A DNA stretch of 8,572 nt from Lentisphaeria bacterium UBA1724 (GCA_002315885.1 DCIO01000101.1:1-8572), one strand, 5' to 3'. Positions 1-7,371 are shown, counted from the first letter of the stretch. The notes: generated by a model from the sequence alone, not told the origin. Translations and numbers: made by a program.

Positions 1-3000
1 CCGAGCAGGTGCTGGCTCTGGTTGGCGGTGAGGGCGCGACTCCTGCCCTGCAGGCCGATGCCTGGACTTACCTGGCCCTGAATTGGGACTGCGATGCCAA
101 GACCCTGAATATGTATCGTGACAAGATCGCTCTGATCGGCTCTCTGCCTGTCACTTACGATATCGACTTTGGCACCACTTCCGAATACGCATTCATTGAG
201 AACATCAGTGGTGTAGCCATTGACGAATTCCGTTTCTGGGGCGAGACCCGTTCTGCCGAGCAGATTGAGTACTGGGCCGAGAAGATCATTCCTAGCCCCC
301 TCAATGCCGCGATTGCTTACACCAAGTCCTTGGGCGCGGATGAGCGTTGGCAGACCTTCGATTACGAGCTGCGCGCTAACTATCGTTTCGACGATGGCGG
401 CAAGTCCATTGAGGACTTCGCGCACTTCCAGGAAGATGGTTATGCCCTGGCTGACCTCGGCGCTGCAATCATCGAAGTCGCGGATAACGCAAAGCAGATG
501 AGTGGCGTTGACGATGTTGACGGCGATGGCATCCCCGAGTGGTGGGTGAACATCTGGAACTTGAACACCTTCCCCAATGGCACGGACAATGTGACTGGCG
601 CTGGCTGGTACTATCAGCCTGGTACGAACCGCGGTTATCGTGGTGATAATGAAACCTTCACTGGTTCCAGCAACTGGGAAGACATGCTGGTCTGGAACAA
701 GGATGGTTCTGCCATCGAGGCCCTCTTCGGCTGGCAGTATGGCGCGGCCTACACCTCTCTCGGTGGCACCAACATGTTCTCTGCCGAATACGTGAATGGC
801 CAGCTCGTCAATTCTGGCTCTGTTGTCTACAACTGGGGTGAAGTCGGTAACTTCCCCGAAGGCGGTTATCTGACCGATAGCGATATCCTTGGTCTGGATA
901 TGGCCTACGTCACCATGCACAAGTATGTGAACCTGGATACGGATCCTGTCGTAGCATACCTGGAGGCCGAGACGCACCTCGGTGCTTCTATCACTGGTAT
1001 CATCGTCAACCAGCACTTGCTTGAATCCTATGGTGCCAACGTGAATATCGCCGAGTATCTGCATGCCGGCCGTAACCAGATTGTCATCGTCTGGGCGCGT
1101 TCCCCGATTACGGATTCCATCGAGTACAAGTTCAAGCGCGGCGACAGCGAAGTCACCTACGACCGCGAGGTCTTCGGTGGTACCATTGACGCATCCATGA
1201 AGGTGGATGGTGAATTTGTCATCACCCGCGGTCACGACTATCGTTACGATCCTCGTTCCGTGTGGTACTTCCGTGCCACTACCAAGGATTACAGCCACAG
1301 ATCCATGGCTTCCGCCTGGGGTAACCGCGGTACGGACGCCAATGGCTATCTGTTGAACATGGCCATCACTGACACCTACATCGATCCTTACGCAGTGAAC
1401 TACGGCGCCAAGGTCGACAAGGACGAGGATGGGCTGGATCTCTACAGCGAGTACCTCATCGGCACCAATCCTTCCAGCAAGGACTCCGACAACAACGGTA
1501 TCTTCGATGGCAAGGAAGATTACGACTACGATGGCATCGTGAACGACATCGAAATCAACAACCTCTTCACCGACGCCCTCTGCGCCGATACCGATAATGA
1601 TGGTGTCTCCGATTCCAAGGAGCGCGCCACTGGCAGCGATCCCACCGATTGGAACAGCCCCACCAACTACCTCTTCCTGGATGTGGATGGTTCCGATGGT
1701 TGCTATGCCCAGCTGCCTCTCCAGAGCCGTTTCGCTCTCTCCACCTTCACTATCGAAGCCATGGTCATGCCCATGACGGATACTCCCGAGGGCATCATCG
1801 TCCAGCGCGTTGTTGGAACGGTTGACGAGAGCAAGCCTCTCGTGAACTACGAGTTGGGTCTGACTGCCGACGGCAAGCCCTATATGAGCTTCTCCGATAA
1901 GGATGGCAGCAAGGCACGCCGCACTCTGACAGGCTCCAATACCGTCGCCTTCGGCACCGACAATGAGACCTGGACCCACCTGGCCATGGAATTCGATGCC
2001 TCCACCAACCTGATGAGCCTCTATGTGGATGGCGTCCAGGTGGCCAAGGGTATGGCCGCCAGCCAGCCCATCACTAGCGGTCCCGCACTAGTCTACACCA
2101 GACTGGGCGAAGGCTTCAACGGCGGCATTGACGAAGTCCGTTTCTGGGGCGATATCCGCACCTCCGCGGAGATCCAGGACAACATGGACAGCACTCTGCT
2201 TGGTACCGAGGACAACCTGGTTGCCTACTACCGCTTCGATGATGTCACTGACGGCCGTGACGCGGCTGCCCTGACTGCCAAGTACTGCGCAGACAGCTCT
2301 AAGACTGGTGAGTTCGACTGGCGCAACAACTGGAGCCACGCGGCGGTTCTGTGTGGTACTGCGAAGGTCTCTGAGGATCCCGAGCACTCCAACGACTTCA
2401 GCGTTGCTATCTATGCCTACTCCAACGGCATTGAGGAAGGCGATGAGGATCCCGAGAATGCGTACCTGGCTCCTGCCGGTAGCGGTCTCCAGGACGACAT
2501 CCTTCAGGCTGTCATCCAGTCCTATCCCGCCCGTGCAGCCACGGAGTCCTTGACCTACAAGTTCTTCTGGCTGAAGACGAATGCCAGTGGCTATACGGTT
2601 GACGATCTGAGCTACTCTTCCGATGTGCTCTACGACGTGATCAGCGGTGCCGCTCTGAACAGTGACATCGTGCTGGGCACTGGCACCGAACTCGACCTGG
2701 CTGGTCTTGGTCTGGTTGCTGGCGACTACATGCAGTTGGTTGTTGCCGCCGTCAGCGCTGATGGTGTCACCAGCATCCTGAGTGTCTCCGATACCATCCA
2801 GATGGCCAATGCGGATGCAGACCACAGCATTCCTGCTGCGTTGGTGCTTGTGGATCCCGTGGAAGACGTGATCAACCTGCCTGCCGCGAAGGCTCTGTCG
2901 ATCAAGGTCCGTAACGAGAATGCCTTCGGTGGCATTGCCCACATCACCTGGTACCGCAACATGGTTCCTGCCAAGACTGGTGTTCTGGCAATTGACGCCA

Positions 3001-5579
3001 ATGCGGAAGCCACTCTGAAGATGGAAGACACCGCGAAGGTTGTGGAAGGCGACGTTTGGTCCTTCAAGATCTGGTTCGAGCGTGAGGAATCCACCGCCCG
3101 TAGCCGTGCCATCCCCGAAGACAAATGGGTCTACATGATGATTGGTGAAGGGTATGATGAAGATGCGGAAGGCAGCGGCAAGCCTGTCTATGGCGCGCCC
3201 ACCAAGCCCACCAAGTGCTACATCTCTCCCGCCAACCCCGATCCTCAGTCCATCCTGACGGTTTCGGCCAGCGGTTCCACTTGCAGCTATCCCTTCAACT
3301 ACTACTACCAGTGGTACTACAAGGCGATTACTTCTTCCAACTACGTGTTGGCCGTTGGTCAGGATCTGCCTTACTGGCAGCCCGCTGTTGCCGACATCAG
3401 CAATGACATGGGCACCACCCAGGCTGGTTTCACCACCTACGTGTTGGATGATGGCGACCAGGTCTACTGCTCCGTCTACGCCATGAACATCTATGGCGAG
3501 AAGTCCGCTGCTGTCATCGCCAACAGCGAGAACGGCACTCGTTTGACCATCCTGGACAACCTCTACAGCAACTACGAGCCCAACAACGAATACATGACCG
3601 CGCACCCCATCTATGCCAAGACCACTTGGATGGATGAGTCAGATCCGAACATCCAGGAGCATTACTTCTCGGATGTGGATGATCAGGATTGGGTCTGGTT
3701 CGTTGTCCCCGCCAGCACCGACAGCCGTCGTATGCTGGTCTCCTTCGAGACCAACGCCGGCAGCATGTTCCAGAGTGGTGATCAGATTACGGATCCCGTC
3801 CCCGATACTCAGTTCTCGCTCTACAAGAAGGACAAGAATGGCAAGCTTAAGCACCTTGAGAGCTACACGCAGTACACTGCCAATGACCATTCTGGCAGTT
3901 ACACTGGCTTTGCTCGCTTTGTGGACAAGCCCCTGGAATCCGGTGTCTACTACATCCAGGTTACGGTTCAGGATCGCAATGTCTCCTCCTCGGTTCTTCT
4001 TGATGCTAATTACTACATGCATCTCTACATGGAGTATGAGCCCTGGACTGGTGAAGGCATCACTTGGGATACCCCCGCGGACGGCAAGGCGATTGCCGAA
4101 CTGAATCCCGCCACTCCCAGCGATAACGATGACCTGAAGGTCAAGTTGAATGCCTACGCATTTGACGAAGACGACAACAAGATTCTGGACTACCGCTATC
4201 TGTGGTATCGCAATGGCATCGTGGTTCCTCTCAGTGGTCCCTCCACTGTGGAGAGCTACACTACCAGCCAGTATCTGCTGGATCAGGCGGTCAAGGGGTA
4301 CGACACCATCAAGGCTGACATGACCGAGGAAGGCGATGTCTGGTACTGCGAGGTCTATCCTTACACCGCGGAACTCGGTTGGGGCGCTCCCGTTGTCACC
4401 AACGTCGTGACCATTGGCACCAGCAAGTGGAGTATGACTCTCTCCACCCGCAAGTCCTTCGTTACCGATCCTGCTGACGCGCCCGAGCCTCCTGTGGAAG
4501 AGCCCGAGGAGAAGAAAGACGAGACTGCCGACACCGATACCGAGGACGAAGACGCAGATACCCGTGGCAGTGTGAAGCCCGGTGATGAAGTCGTGGTCCT
4601 GGGTTGGGACGAGTTCGCGACCTTTGGTTTCGACGCCTCTTACGACGTAGCCTTCCCCAGCCTGAGCATCCCGAATGGCGATGGCACCTACTCTCGCCAG
4701 GCTCTGGCTCATGGTTGCCTCTACTCTCAGAGTCTGACCAATGACTTCCCCTATCTGTCTTCGGACTATCGTCCCTATGGCAAGACGGGAACCTGGTTTG
4801 TCATCGCCGAGATGGGTGACCCGAAGGAAGACACCATCACCGAGTTCGCTCTGTGCTGGGATGCCGTGAACCTGCCCAACTCCAACGCCAGCGACATCAC
4901 CATCACCCAGATGACCAAGCGTGTTGATGGTTACTACGAGACTGTCCTGGGCACCACCGTTACCGTGGTTCCTGGTCAGCCTGGCGAAATCATCCTGGAT
5001 AGCGCGAAGTTAGCCAATCTGCAGACTGACGAGAATGGCCAGAAGTACGCGATCTTCCGCGTCACCATCGGTTCTCCCGACATGATGCAGCAGATTACCC
5101 TCTTCCAGGGTTGGAATCTGATTGCTCTACCCATGACCCCGCTCTTCAGCGATGTGAAGGACGTCTTCAGCATCAATGGCAGCAAGGTCTACAGCGGTTC
5201 TGTCTGGCAGTATGAGGGCGGTCGCTATGTGGCTGCTCAGAACATCGTCGCCACGAAGGGTTACTGGCTGTATGCCAAGAGTTCCGTCACTCTGCAGGTC
5301 TACGGTACTGCCGAAGCCGATGTGATCAGCCTCTCCGAGGGTTGGAACATCATCGGTCCTGTGGAGGACATTGACGACTTCGTCGGCACCTACAAGAAGC
5401 TCTACCCGAAGGCCTACGACAAGATTGCGAAGAACGCTCTTGGCGAACCCGAAATCTACAAGTTCGTGGATGGCGAATACGGTCTGGCGACTGACGGTTC
5501 TGGCAAGTATGTCCTGGAGGTCGGTCAGGGCTACTGGGTCAAGGCCACCGAGGCCGTTGAACTGCCTGTGGTCAAGTAA
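1..5579 (+). CDS. Giant multidomain surface/secreted protein (LamG, TSP3, Ig-like, PPC modules), 5'-partial
   Basis: The frame is open through the left edge (GAG CAG precede the GTG at 9), so the true start and any signal peptide lie outside; the stop is TAA at 5577-5579. Residues here are counted from the codon at base 9 (1856 in total). In order: the end of a LamG/ConA-like jellyroll (about 1-90, IDEFRFWG); a short calcium-loop-like DVDGDGIPEWW (169-179); a beta-rich region (about 220-365) ending LHAGRNQIVIVW, reminiscent of sugar-binding jellyrolls; thrombospondin-type-3 Asp-rich loops (about 468-546); a complete LamG-like domain (about 553-745); three Ig-like modules (about 838-1172); a PPC-type domain (about 1183-1342); a fourth Ig-like module (about 1351-1470); an acidic Pro/Glu/Asp linker (about 1485-1520); a beta-rich domain I cannot name; and two GWN...GYW repeats (about 1696-1850). 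No enzyme motif is seen. Such modules are typical of exported adhesin or glycan-binding proteins, so that role is inferred. There is no LPXTG or PEP-CTERM tail. Lysine is almost always AAG, suggesting high expression. Confidence 0.85.
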   Translation, partial: EQVLALVGGEGATPALQADAWTYLALNWDCDAKTLNMYRDKIALIGSLPVTYDIDFGTTSEYAFIENISGVAIDEFRFWGETRSAEQIEYWAEKIIPSPLNAAIAYTKSLGADERWQTFDYELRANYRFDDGGKSIEDFAHFQEDGYALADLGAAIIEVADNAKQMSGVDDVDGDGIPEWWVNIWNLNTFPNGTDNVTGAGWYYQPGTNRGYRGDNETFTGSSNWEDMLVWNKDGSAIEALFGWQYGAAYTSLGGTNMFSAEYVNGQLVNSGSVVYNWGEVGNFPEGGYLTDSDILGLDMAYVTMHKYVNLDTDPVVAYLEAETHLGASITGIIVNQHLLESYGANVNIAEYLHAGRNQIVIVWARSPITDSIEYKFKRGDSEVTYDREVFGGTIDASMKVDGEFVITRGHDYRYDPRSVWYFRATTKDYSHRSMASAWGNRGTDANGYLLNMAITDTYIDPYAVNYGAKVDKDEDGLDLYSEYLIGTNPSSKDSDNNGIFDGKEDYDYDGIVNDIEINNLFTDALCADTDNDGVSDSKERATGSDPTDWNSPTNYLFLDVDGSDGCYAQLPLQSRFALSTFTIEAMVMPMTDTPEGIIVQRVVGTVDESKPLVNYELGLTADGKPYMSFSDKDGSKARRTLTGSNTVAFGTDNETWTHLAMEFDASTNLMSLYVDGVQVAKGMAASQPITSGPALVYTRLGEGFNGGIDEVRFWGDIRTSAEIQDNMDSTLLGTEDNLVAYYRFDDVTDGRDAAALTAKYCADSSKTGEFDWRNNWSHAAVLCGTAKVSEDPEHSNDFSVAIYAYSNGIEEGDEDPENAYLAPAGSGLQDDILQAVIQSYPARAATESLTYKFFWLKTNASGYTVDDLSYSSDVLYDVISGAALNSDIVLGTGTELDLAGLGLVAGDYMQLVVAAVSADGVTSILSVSDTIQMANADADHSIPAALVLVDPVEDVINLPAAKALSIKVRNENAFGGIAHITWYRNMVPAKTGVLAIDANAEATLKMEDTAKVVEGDVWSFKIWFEREESTARSRAIPEDKWVYMMIGEGYDEDAEGSGKPVYGAPTKPTKCYISPANPDPQSILTVSASGSTCSYPFNYYYQWYYKAITSSNYVLAVGQDLPYWQPAVADISNDMGTTQAGFTTYVLDDGDQVYCSVYAMNIYGEKSAAVIANSENGTRLTILDNLYSNYEPNNEYMTAHPIYAKTTWMDESDPNIQEHYFSDVDDQDWVWFVVPASTDSRRMLVSFETNAGSMFQSGDQITDPVPDTQFSLYKKDKNGKLKHLESYTQYTANDHSGSYTGFARFVDKPLESGVYYIQVTVQDRNVSSSVLLDANYYMHLYMEYEPWTGEGITWDTPADGKAIAELNPATPSDNDDLKVKLNAYAFDEDDNKILDYRYLWYRNGIVVPLSGPSTVESYTTSQYLLDQAVKGYDTIKADMTEEGDVWYCEVYPYTAELGWGAPVVTNVVTIGTSKWSMTLSTRKSFVTDPADAPEPPVEEPEEKKDETADTDTEDEDADTRGSVKPGDEVVVLGWDEFATFGFDASYDVAFPSLSIPNGDGTYSRQALAHGCLYSQSLTNDFPYLSSDYRPYGKTGTWFVIAEMGDPKEDTITEFALCWDAVNLPNSNASDITITQMTKRVDGYYETVLGTTVTVVPGQPGEIILDSAKLANLQTDENGQKYAIFRVTIGSPDMMQQITLFQGWNLIALPMTPLFSDVKDVFSINGSKVYSGSVWQYEGGRYVAAQNIVATKGYWLYAKSSVTLQVYGTAEADVISLSEGWNIIGPVEDIDDFVGTYKKLYPKAYDKIAKNALGEPEIYKFVDGEYGLATDGSGKYVLEVGQGYWVKATEAVELPVVK
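1416..1646 (+). other. Thrombospondin type 3-like calcium-binding repeats within the giant protein
   Basis: Residues about 470-546 of the giant protein contain successive Asp-rich loops: DKDEDGLDLYSEYLIGTNP, then KDSDNNGIFDGKEDYDYDGI, then DTDNDGVSDSKERATGSDP. The D-x-D-x-D-G-(L/I/V)-x-D pattern followed by E/K-x-x-x-G-(T/S)-(N/D)-P is the known calcium-coordinating TSP3 unit common in bacterial surface proteins. It probably forms a rigid, calcium-stabilised spacer between the N-terminal region and the second LamG domain. An isolated loop of the same kind (DVDGDGIPEWW) lies earlier, near bases 513-545. Confidence 0.8.
1665..2243 (+). other. LamG-like (concanavalin A-fold) domain within the giant protein
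   Basis: Residues about 553-745 show the hallmarks of the LamG-like jellyroll family: an early strand with FTIEAMVMP, a central ELGLTADGKPYMSFSD strand pair, WTHLAMEFDASTN, LYVDGVQV, and the closing GGIDEVRFWGDIRT followed by AYYRFDD. The same closing block (IDEFRFWGETRS then NYRFDD) occurs at residues about 71-128, so the window's left edge cuts through a first copy. These domains usually bind glycans or proteins; the ligand cannot be read from sequence. Confidence 0.8.
2520..3524 (+). repeat. Three tandem Ig-like modules within the giant protein
   Basis: Three divergent modules of roughly 100 residues: about 838-936 (FFWLKTN ... AGDYMQLVVAAV), about 945-1046 (ITWYRN ... EGDVWSFKIWF) and about 1064-1172 (YYQWYYK ... 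DGDQVYCSVYA). Each has a central W-Y-(R/K) strand and a late G-D-x-(W/V/M) strand, as in Ig-like beta-sandwich repeats of PVC-group surface proteins. A fourth copy follows the PPC domain. Boundaries are approximate and were placed by eye. Confidence 0.6.
3555..4034 (+). other. PPC-type (pre-peptidase C-terminal) beta-sandwich within the giant protein
   Basis: Residues about 1183-1342 begin with YEPNNEYMTAHPI, the usual E-x-N-x-x-x-x-A opening of bacterial PPC domains, followed by FSDVDDQDWVWFVVPAST, the conserved D-x-D-W-(F/V)-x-F strand, and later SGVYYIQVTVQ, matching the closing G-x-Y-x-(I/V)-x-V strand. PPC domains are usually found in secreted proteins and removed or used in export and substrate binding; here it sits internally between Ig-like modules rather than at the C-terminus. 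Confidence 0.65.
4059..4418 (+). repeat. Fourth Ig-like module within the giant protein
   Basis: Residues about 1351-1470 hold NPATPSDNDDLKVKL, then DYRYLWYRNG, then EEGDVWYCEVYPYT. This is the clearest example of the family: a P-x-x-P-S-x-N-D-D-L opening, the W-Y-R-N-G turn and the G-D-x-W-x-C-x-V strand. It is separated from the other three modules by the PPC domain and is followed by an acidic linker. Confidence 0.65.
4461..4568 (+). other. Acidic Pro/Glu/Asp-rich linker within the giant protein
   Basis: Residues about 1485-1520 are low-complexity and strongly negative (DPADAPEPPVEEPEEKKDE, then TADTDTEDEDADT). This is probably a disordered hinge between the modular extracellular stalk and the C-terminal part. 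One of the few AAA lysine codons of the gene is here. Confidence 0.7.
5094..5561 (+). repeat. Two C-terminal GWN...GYW repeats of the giant protein
   Basis: Two consecutive units of about 72 to 78 residues: about 1696-1767 (LFQGWNLIALPM ... VWQYEGGRYVAA ... KGYWLYAKSSVTLQV) and about 1773-1850 (LSEGWNIIGPVE ... IYKFVDGEYGLA ... QGYWVKATEAVEL). Both have hydrophobic-G-W-N-(L/I)-I near the start, a Y/F-x-G-x-Y turn in the middle and G-Y-W-(L/V)-x-A near the end. The protein ends six residues later, so this pair is the C-terminal domain and may be involved in anchoring or sorting; that role is an inference. Confidence 0.65.
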
Positions 5580-5603
5580 CCACACCAGCGATACATAATC
5601 CGC

Positions 5604-5640
5604 AAAGGCGGGAGTCTTCAAAAAAGGCTCCCGCCTTTTT
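5604..5640 (+). terminator. Strong rho-independent terminator after the giant gene
   Basis: The arm AAAGGCGGGAGTC (5604-5616) pairs with GGCTCCCGCCTTT (5626-5638), giving a 13-pair stem without mismatch, a 9-base loop (5617-5625) and a T-run from 5636 onward. It starts 25 bases after the stop codon at 5579, so it isolates the giant gene from the downstream SDR gene. Confidence 0.93.
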
Positions 5641-5641
5641 T

Positions 5642-5670
5642 AATTAGGAATTAGGAATGAGGAATTGAGG
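5642..5670 (+). repeat. Heptamer repeat array (unit AATTAGG), left copy
   Basis: Two perfect AATTAGG units (5642-5648, 5649-5655), a variant AATGAGG (5656-5662) and an 8-base variant AATTGAGG (5663-5670). It begins within the end of the terminator T-run. Its reverse complement matches the array at 7386-7413 at 27 of 28 positions plus one single-base insertion, with the variant unit in the same place. The rest of the gap up to 5751 has no reading frame I believe. Confidence 0.85.
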
Positions 5671-5689
5671 GGATAAAAAGAGTGTGGGA

Positions 5690-5719
5690 TTGAGCGGGTT
5701 TTGAATCTTGGGATATTTT
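5690..5719 (+). promoter_or_regulatory. Possible sigma-70-like promoter for the SDR gene
   Basis: TTGAGC (5690-5695) and TATTTT (5714-5719) are separated by 18 bases, 32 bases before the SDR start codon. A promoter is expected here because a strong terminator lies upstream. The match is imperfect and the promoter consensus of this organism is unknown, so this is only a candidate. Confidence 0.25.
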
Positions 5720-5751
5720 AGGGGCAAATCCTGAGATACGAGGAGAGACGA

Positions 5752-6507
5752 ATGTTTAAGAGTAAAGAGAAATCTTCCTTGCCGGTGGTGCTGGTGACGG
5801 GTGGTGCGCGTCGAATTGGTGCGGAGCTCTGTCGTGGGTTTGCGGCGGCGGGATGGCGTGTTTTGATCCATTGCAACAAGTCCATTGAGGATGGCGGCAA
5901 GCTGGCCATGGAATTAGGGGGTCGAGAACACGCACAAGTGCTTGTTTCGGATTTACAGGACGGCAATGCGGACGGGTTGGTTCGGGATGCGGTTTCTGTA
6001 TTTGGGCAGTTGGATGCTGTTGTGAACAACGCCTCCACATACGCTCGTCGTGATTTGCTGACGATGACGGAATCGGAATTGGCGTTAGATTTCATTGTCA
6101 ATTTTTTATCTCCCTTTGGGATTATGCGTGCCTTTGCGCGTCTAGGGAAGCCTGGTGTTATTTTGAACATCCTGGATGGCCGCATAGCGAAGCAGGATAC
6201 CAAGTGTCCGGGGTATTTGCTGGCAAAGAAATGCCTGGCGGAGGCGACGGAGATGTGTGCGTTGGCCTGGGGAAAGCTTGGCATTCGTGTGAATGGCATT
6301 GCGCCGGGGTTAGTTCGTCCCAAGGATGGTGTGCCCATGTCGGCTATGGAGCGTCTGGTGTCGCAGTTGCCTCTGGGGACTCGTACCACCGAGGAGGAAT
6401 TGGTGAAGGCGGCGATTTACCTGGCGGAGGCCAAGGGAGTCACAGGGACCATCCTTCATGTGGATAGCGGTCTGCATATCGCCGATGCAAACATCGGGGA
6501 GAAATAA
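5752..6507 (+). CDS. SDR-family oxidoreductase, pteridine reductase/FolM-like
   Basis: A 251-residue protein, the usual size of a classical short-chain dehydrogenase/reductase. The cofactor loop is TGGARRIG (16-23), whose Arg pair in place of the common TGxxxGIG is typical of NADPH-dependent pteridine reductases and FolM. NNAS is at 92-95 and Y-x-x-x-K is Y155/K159. The position 13 residues before the Tyr, normally the catalytic Ser, is D142, again as in PTR1/FolM enzymes, which use Asp-Tyr-Lys. The C-terminal TGTILHVDSG (231-240) matches the family. The likely role is NADPH-dependent reduction of a dihydropterin or related substrate in the cytoplasm; another small carbonyl substrate is possible. 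The start is supported by AGGAG at 5741-5745, six bases before the ATG. It is followed after 48 bases by the PHP gene and may be cotranscribed with it. Codon use (TTG, GGG, GCG frequent) is unlike the giant gene upstream. Confidence 0.82.
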   Translation: MFKSKEKSSLPVVLVTGGARRIGAELCRGFAAAGWRVLIHCNKSIEDGGKLAMELGGREHAQVLVSDLQDGNADGLVRDAVSVFGQLDAVVNNASTYARRDLLTMTESELALDFIVNFLSPFGIMRAFARLGKPGVILNILDGRIAKQDTKCPGYLLAKKCLAEATEMCALAWGKLGIRVNGIAPGLVRPKDGVPMSAMERLVSQLPLGTRTTEEELVKAAIYLAEAKGVTGTILHVDSGLHIADANIGEK

Positions 6508-6555
6508 CAGCCGACGGCGCAAAGTTATGAACGAGAATACAGCATTGTTTCAATC

Positions 6556-7371
6556 ATGATAACCACATACCACAATCATAGTTCCTGGAGCGATGGCGCT
6601 GCGTCCATTCGGGAGATGGCGTTGGCTGCGAAAGCGGCCGGGGCGAAGGAATTCGGTATCAGCGACCATCTGGTGGCGGGGCCGCGGCCTTTTTTCCTGG
6701 AGAGCCGTGCCTGGTCCATGGGATACAATCTCCTGGAGTCGTACGTGGCGGACGCGTTGTCAGTGAAGGCGGAGCTGGATTCCCCCGAATTCCGCGTGCG
6801 TGTCGGTGTGGAGGCGGATTACTTCCCAGAGACATACCAGGGGCTGAATCGGATGCTGGCCAAGTTGCCCCTGGATTACGTCATCGGTGCGGTGCATTTC
6901 GCGGGGGATTTCCCCATAGACGCATCGGCGGGATATTGGCAGCGCTTGTCGCCGTTGGAACGGAATGCCGTCTGGTACGAGTATGTGCGACGGGTGGACG
7001 AATGCGCAGATAGGTTGGATTGCAATTTCCTGGCACATCTGGATTTGGCGAAGATTTACCGCGTGGAACCGCTGGCGGAGTGCATAACGAAACTGAAAGC
7101 GCTTCTCAGGCGTTGTGCGGAAAAAGGCCTCTGCATTGAAATCAACACCGCGGGGTATGATAAACCCTGTGGTGAGCGCTATCCTTCGCCAGTGTTGCTG
7201 GAAACCGCCGTGGAAGCGGGCGTGGGAATCCTCGTCAACGCGGATGCCCACAAACCCGAGCAGATTACGCGGCATTTCGAAAAGGCATACGCGGCGTTGG
7301 ATGCCTTGGGCGTAACCCACCAGCCCACCTTCGAAAAACGTCAACGCTTTGAGGTAATTCGTAATGCGTAA
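6556..7371 (+). CDS. PHP-domain phosphoesterase, histidinol-phosphatase (HisJ/HisK) type
   Basis: A 271-residue protein with the full PHP metal site: H6 and H8 with D13 (HNHSSWSDG), H38 (SDH), E86 (GVEADY), H114 (GAVHF), H161 (LAHLD), D230 and H232 (NADAH). Length and motif spacing match PHP-type histidinol-phosphatases, which dephosphorylate L-histidinol phosphate in histidine synthesis using a multi-metal centre in the cytoplasm. No other his gene is in view, so the substrate is inferred from family only; another phosphomonoester is possible. The ATG at 6556 is the only start in frame after the stop at 6505 and places the HxH motif at the usual N-terminal position, but no Shine-Dalgarno is visible before it. 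A 10-codon frame (6527-6559) ends in an ATGA overlap with this start. The last codons (from 7354) lie in heptamer repeat sequence. Confidence 0.85.
   Translation: MITTYHNHSSWSDGAASIREMALAAKAAGAKEFGISDHLVAGPRPFFLESRAWSMGYNLLESYVADALSVKAELDSPEFRVRVGVEADYFPETYQGLNRMLAKLPLDYVIGAVHFAGDFPIDASAGYWQRLSPLERNAVWYEYVRRVDECADRLDCNFLAHLDLAKIYRVEPLAECITKLKALLRRCAEKGLCIEINTAGYDKPCGERYPSPVLLETAVEAGVGILVNADAHKPEQITRHFEKAYAALDALGVTHQPTFEKRQRFEVIRNA

Noticed and set aside
9..11. GTG as the start codon of the giant protein
   Set aside because: The frame is open upstream to the window edge, there is no ribosome binding site, and the first residues are already inside a LamG-like domain, so the gene starts outside.
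2088..3605. A 505-codon frame on the - strand (and 357 codons at 3639-4712)
   Set aside because: These lie in exact antisense register to the giant gene and exist because it avoids TTA, CTA and TCA codons; the translated products show no domain and are rich in Val and Gly as expected of an antisense shadow.
3613..4104. A 163-codon + strand frame inside the giant gene
   Set aside because: It overlaps the clear PPC-domain coding in another frame, has an Arg/Ser-rich product with no recognisable motif, and no ribosome binding site.
5718..6389. A 223-codon - strand frame across the SDR gene
   Set aside because: The + strand SDR has all family motifs and a Shine-Dalgarno; the reverse frame has low-complexity Pro/Ser/Arg content.
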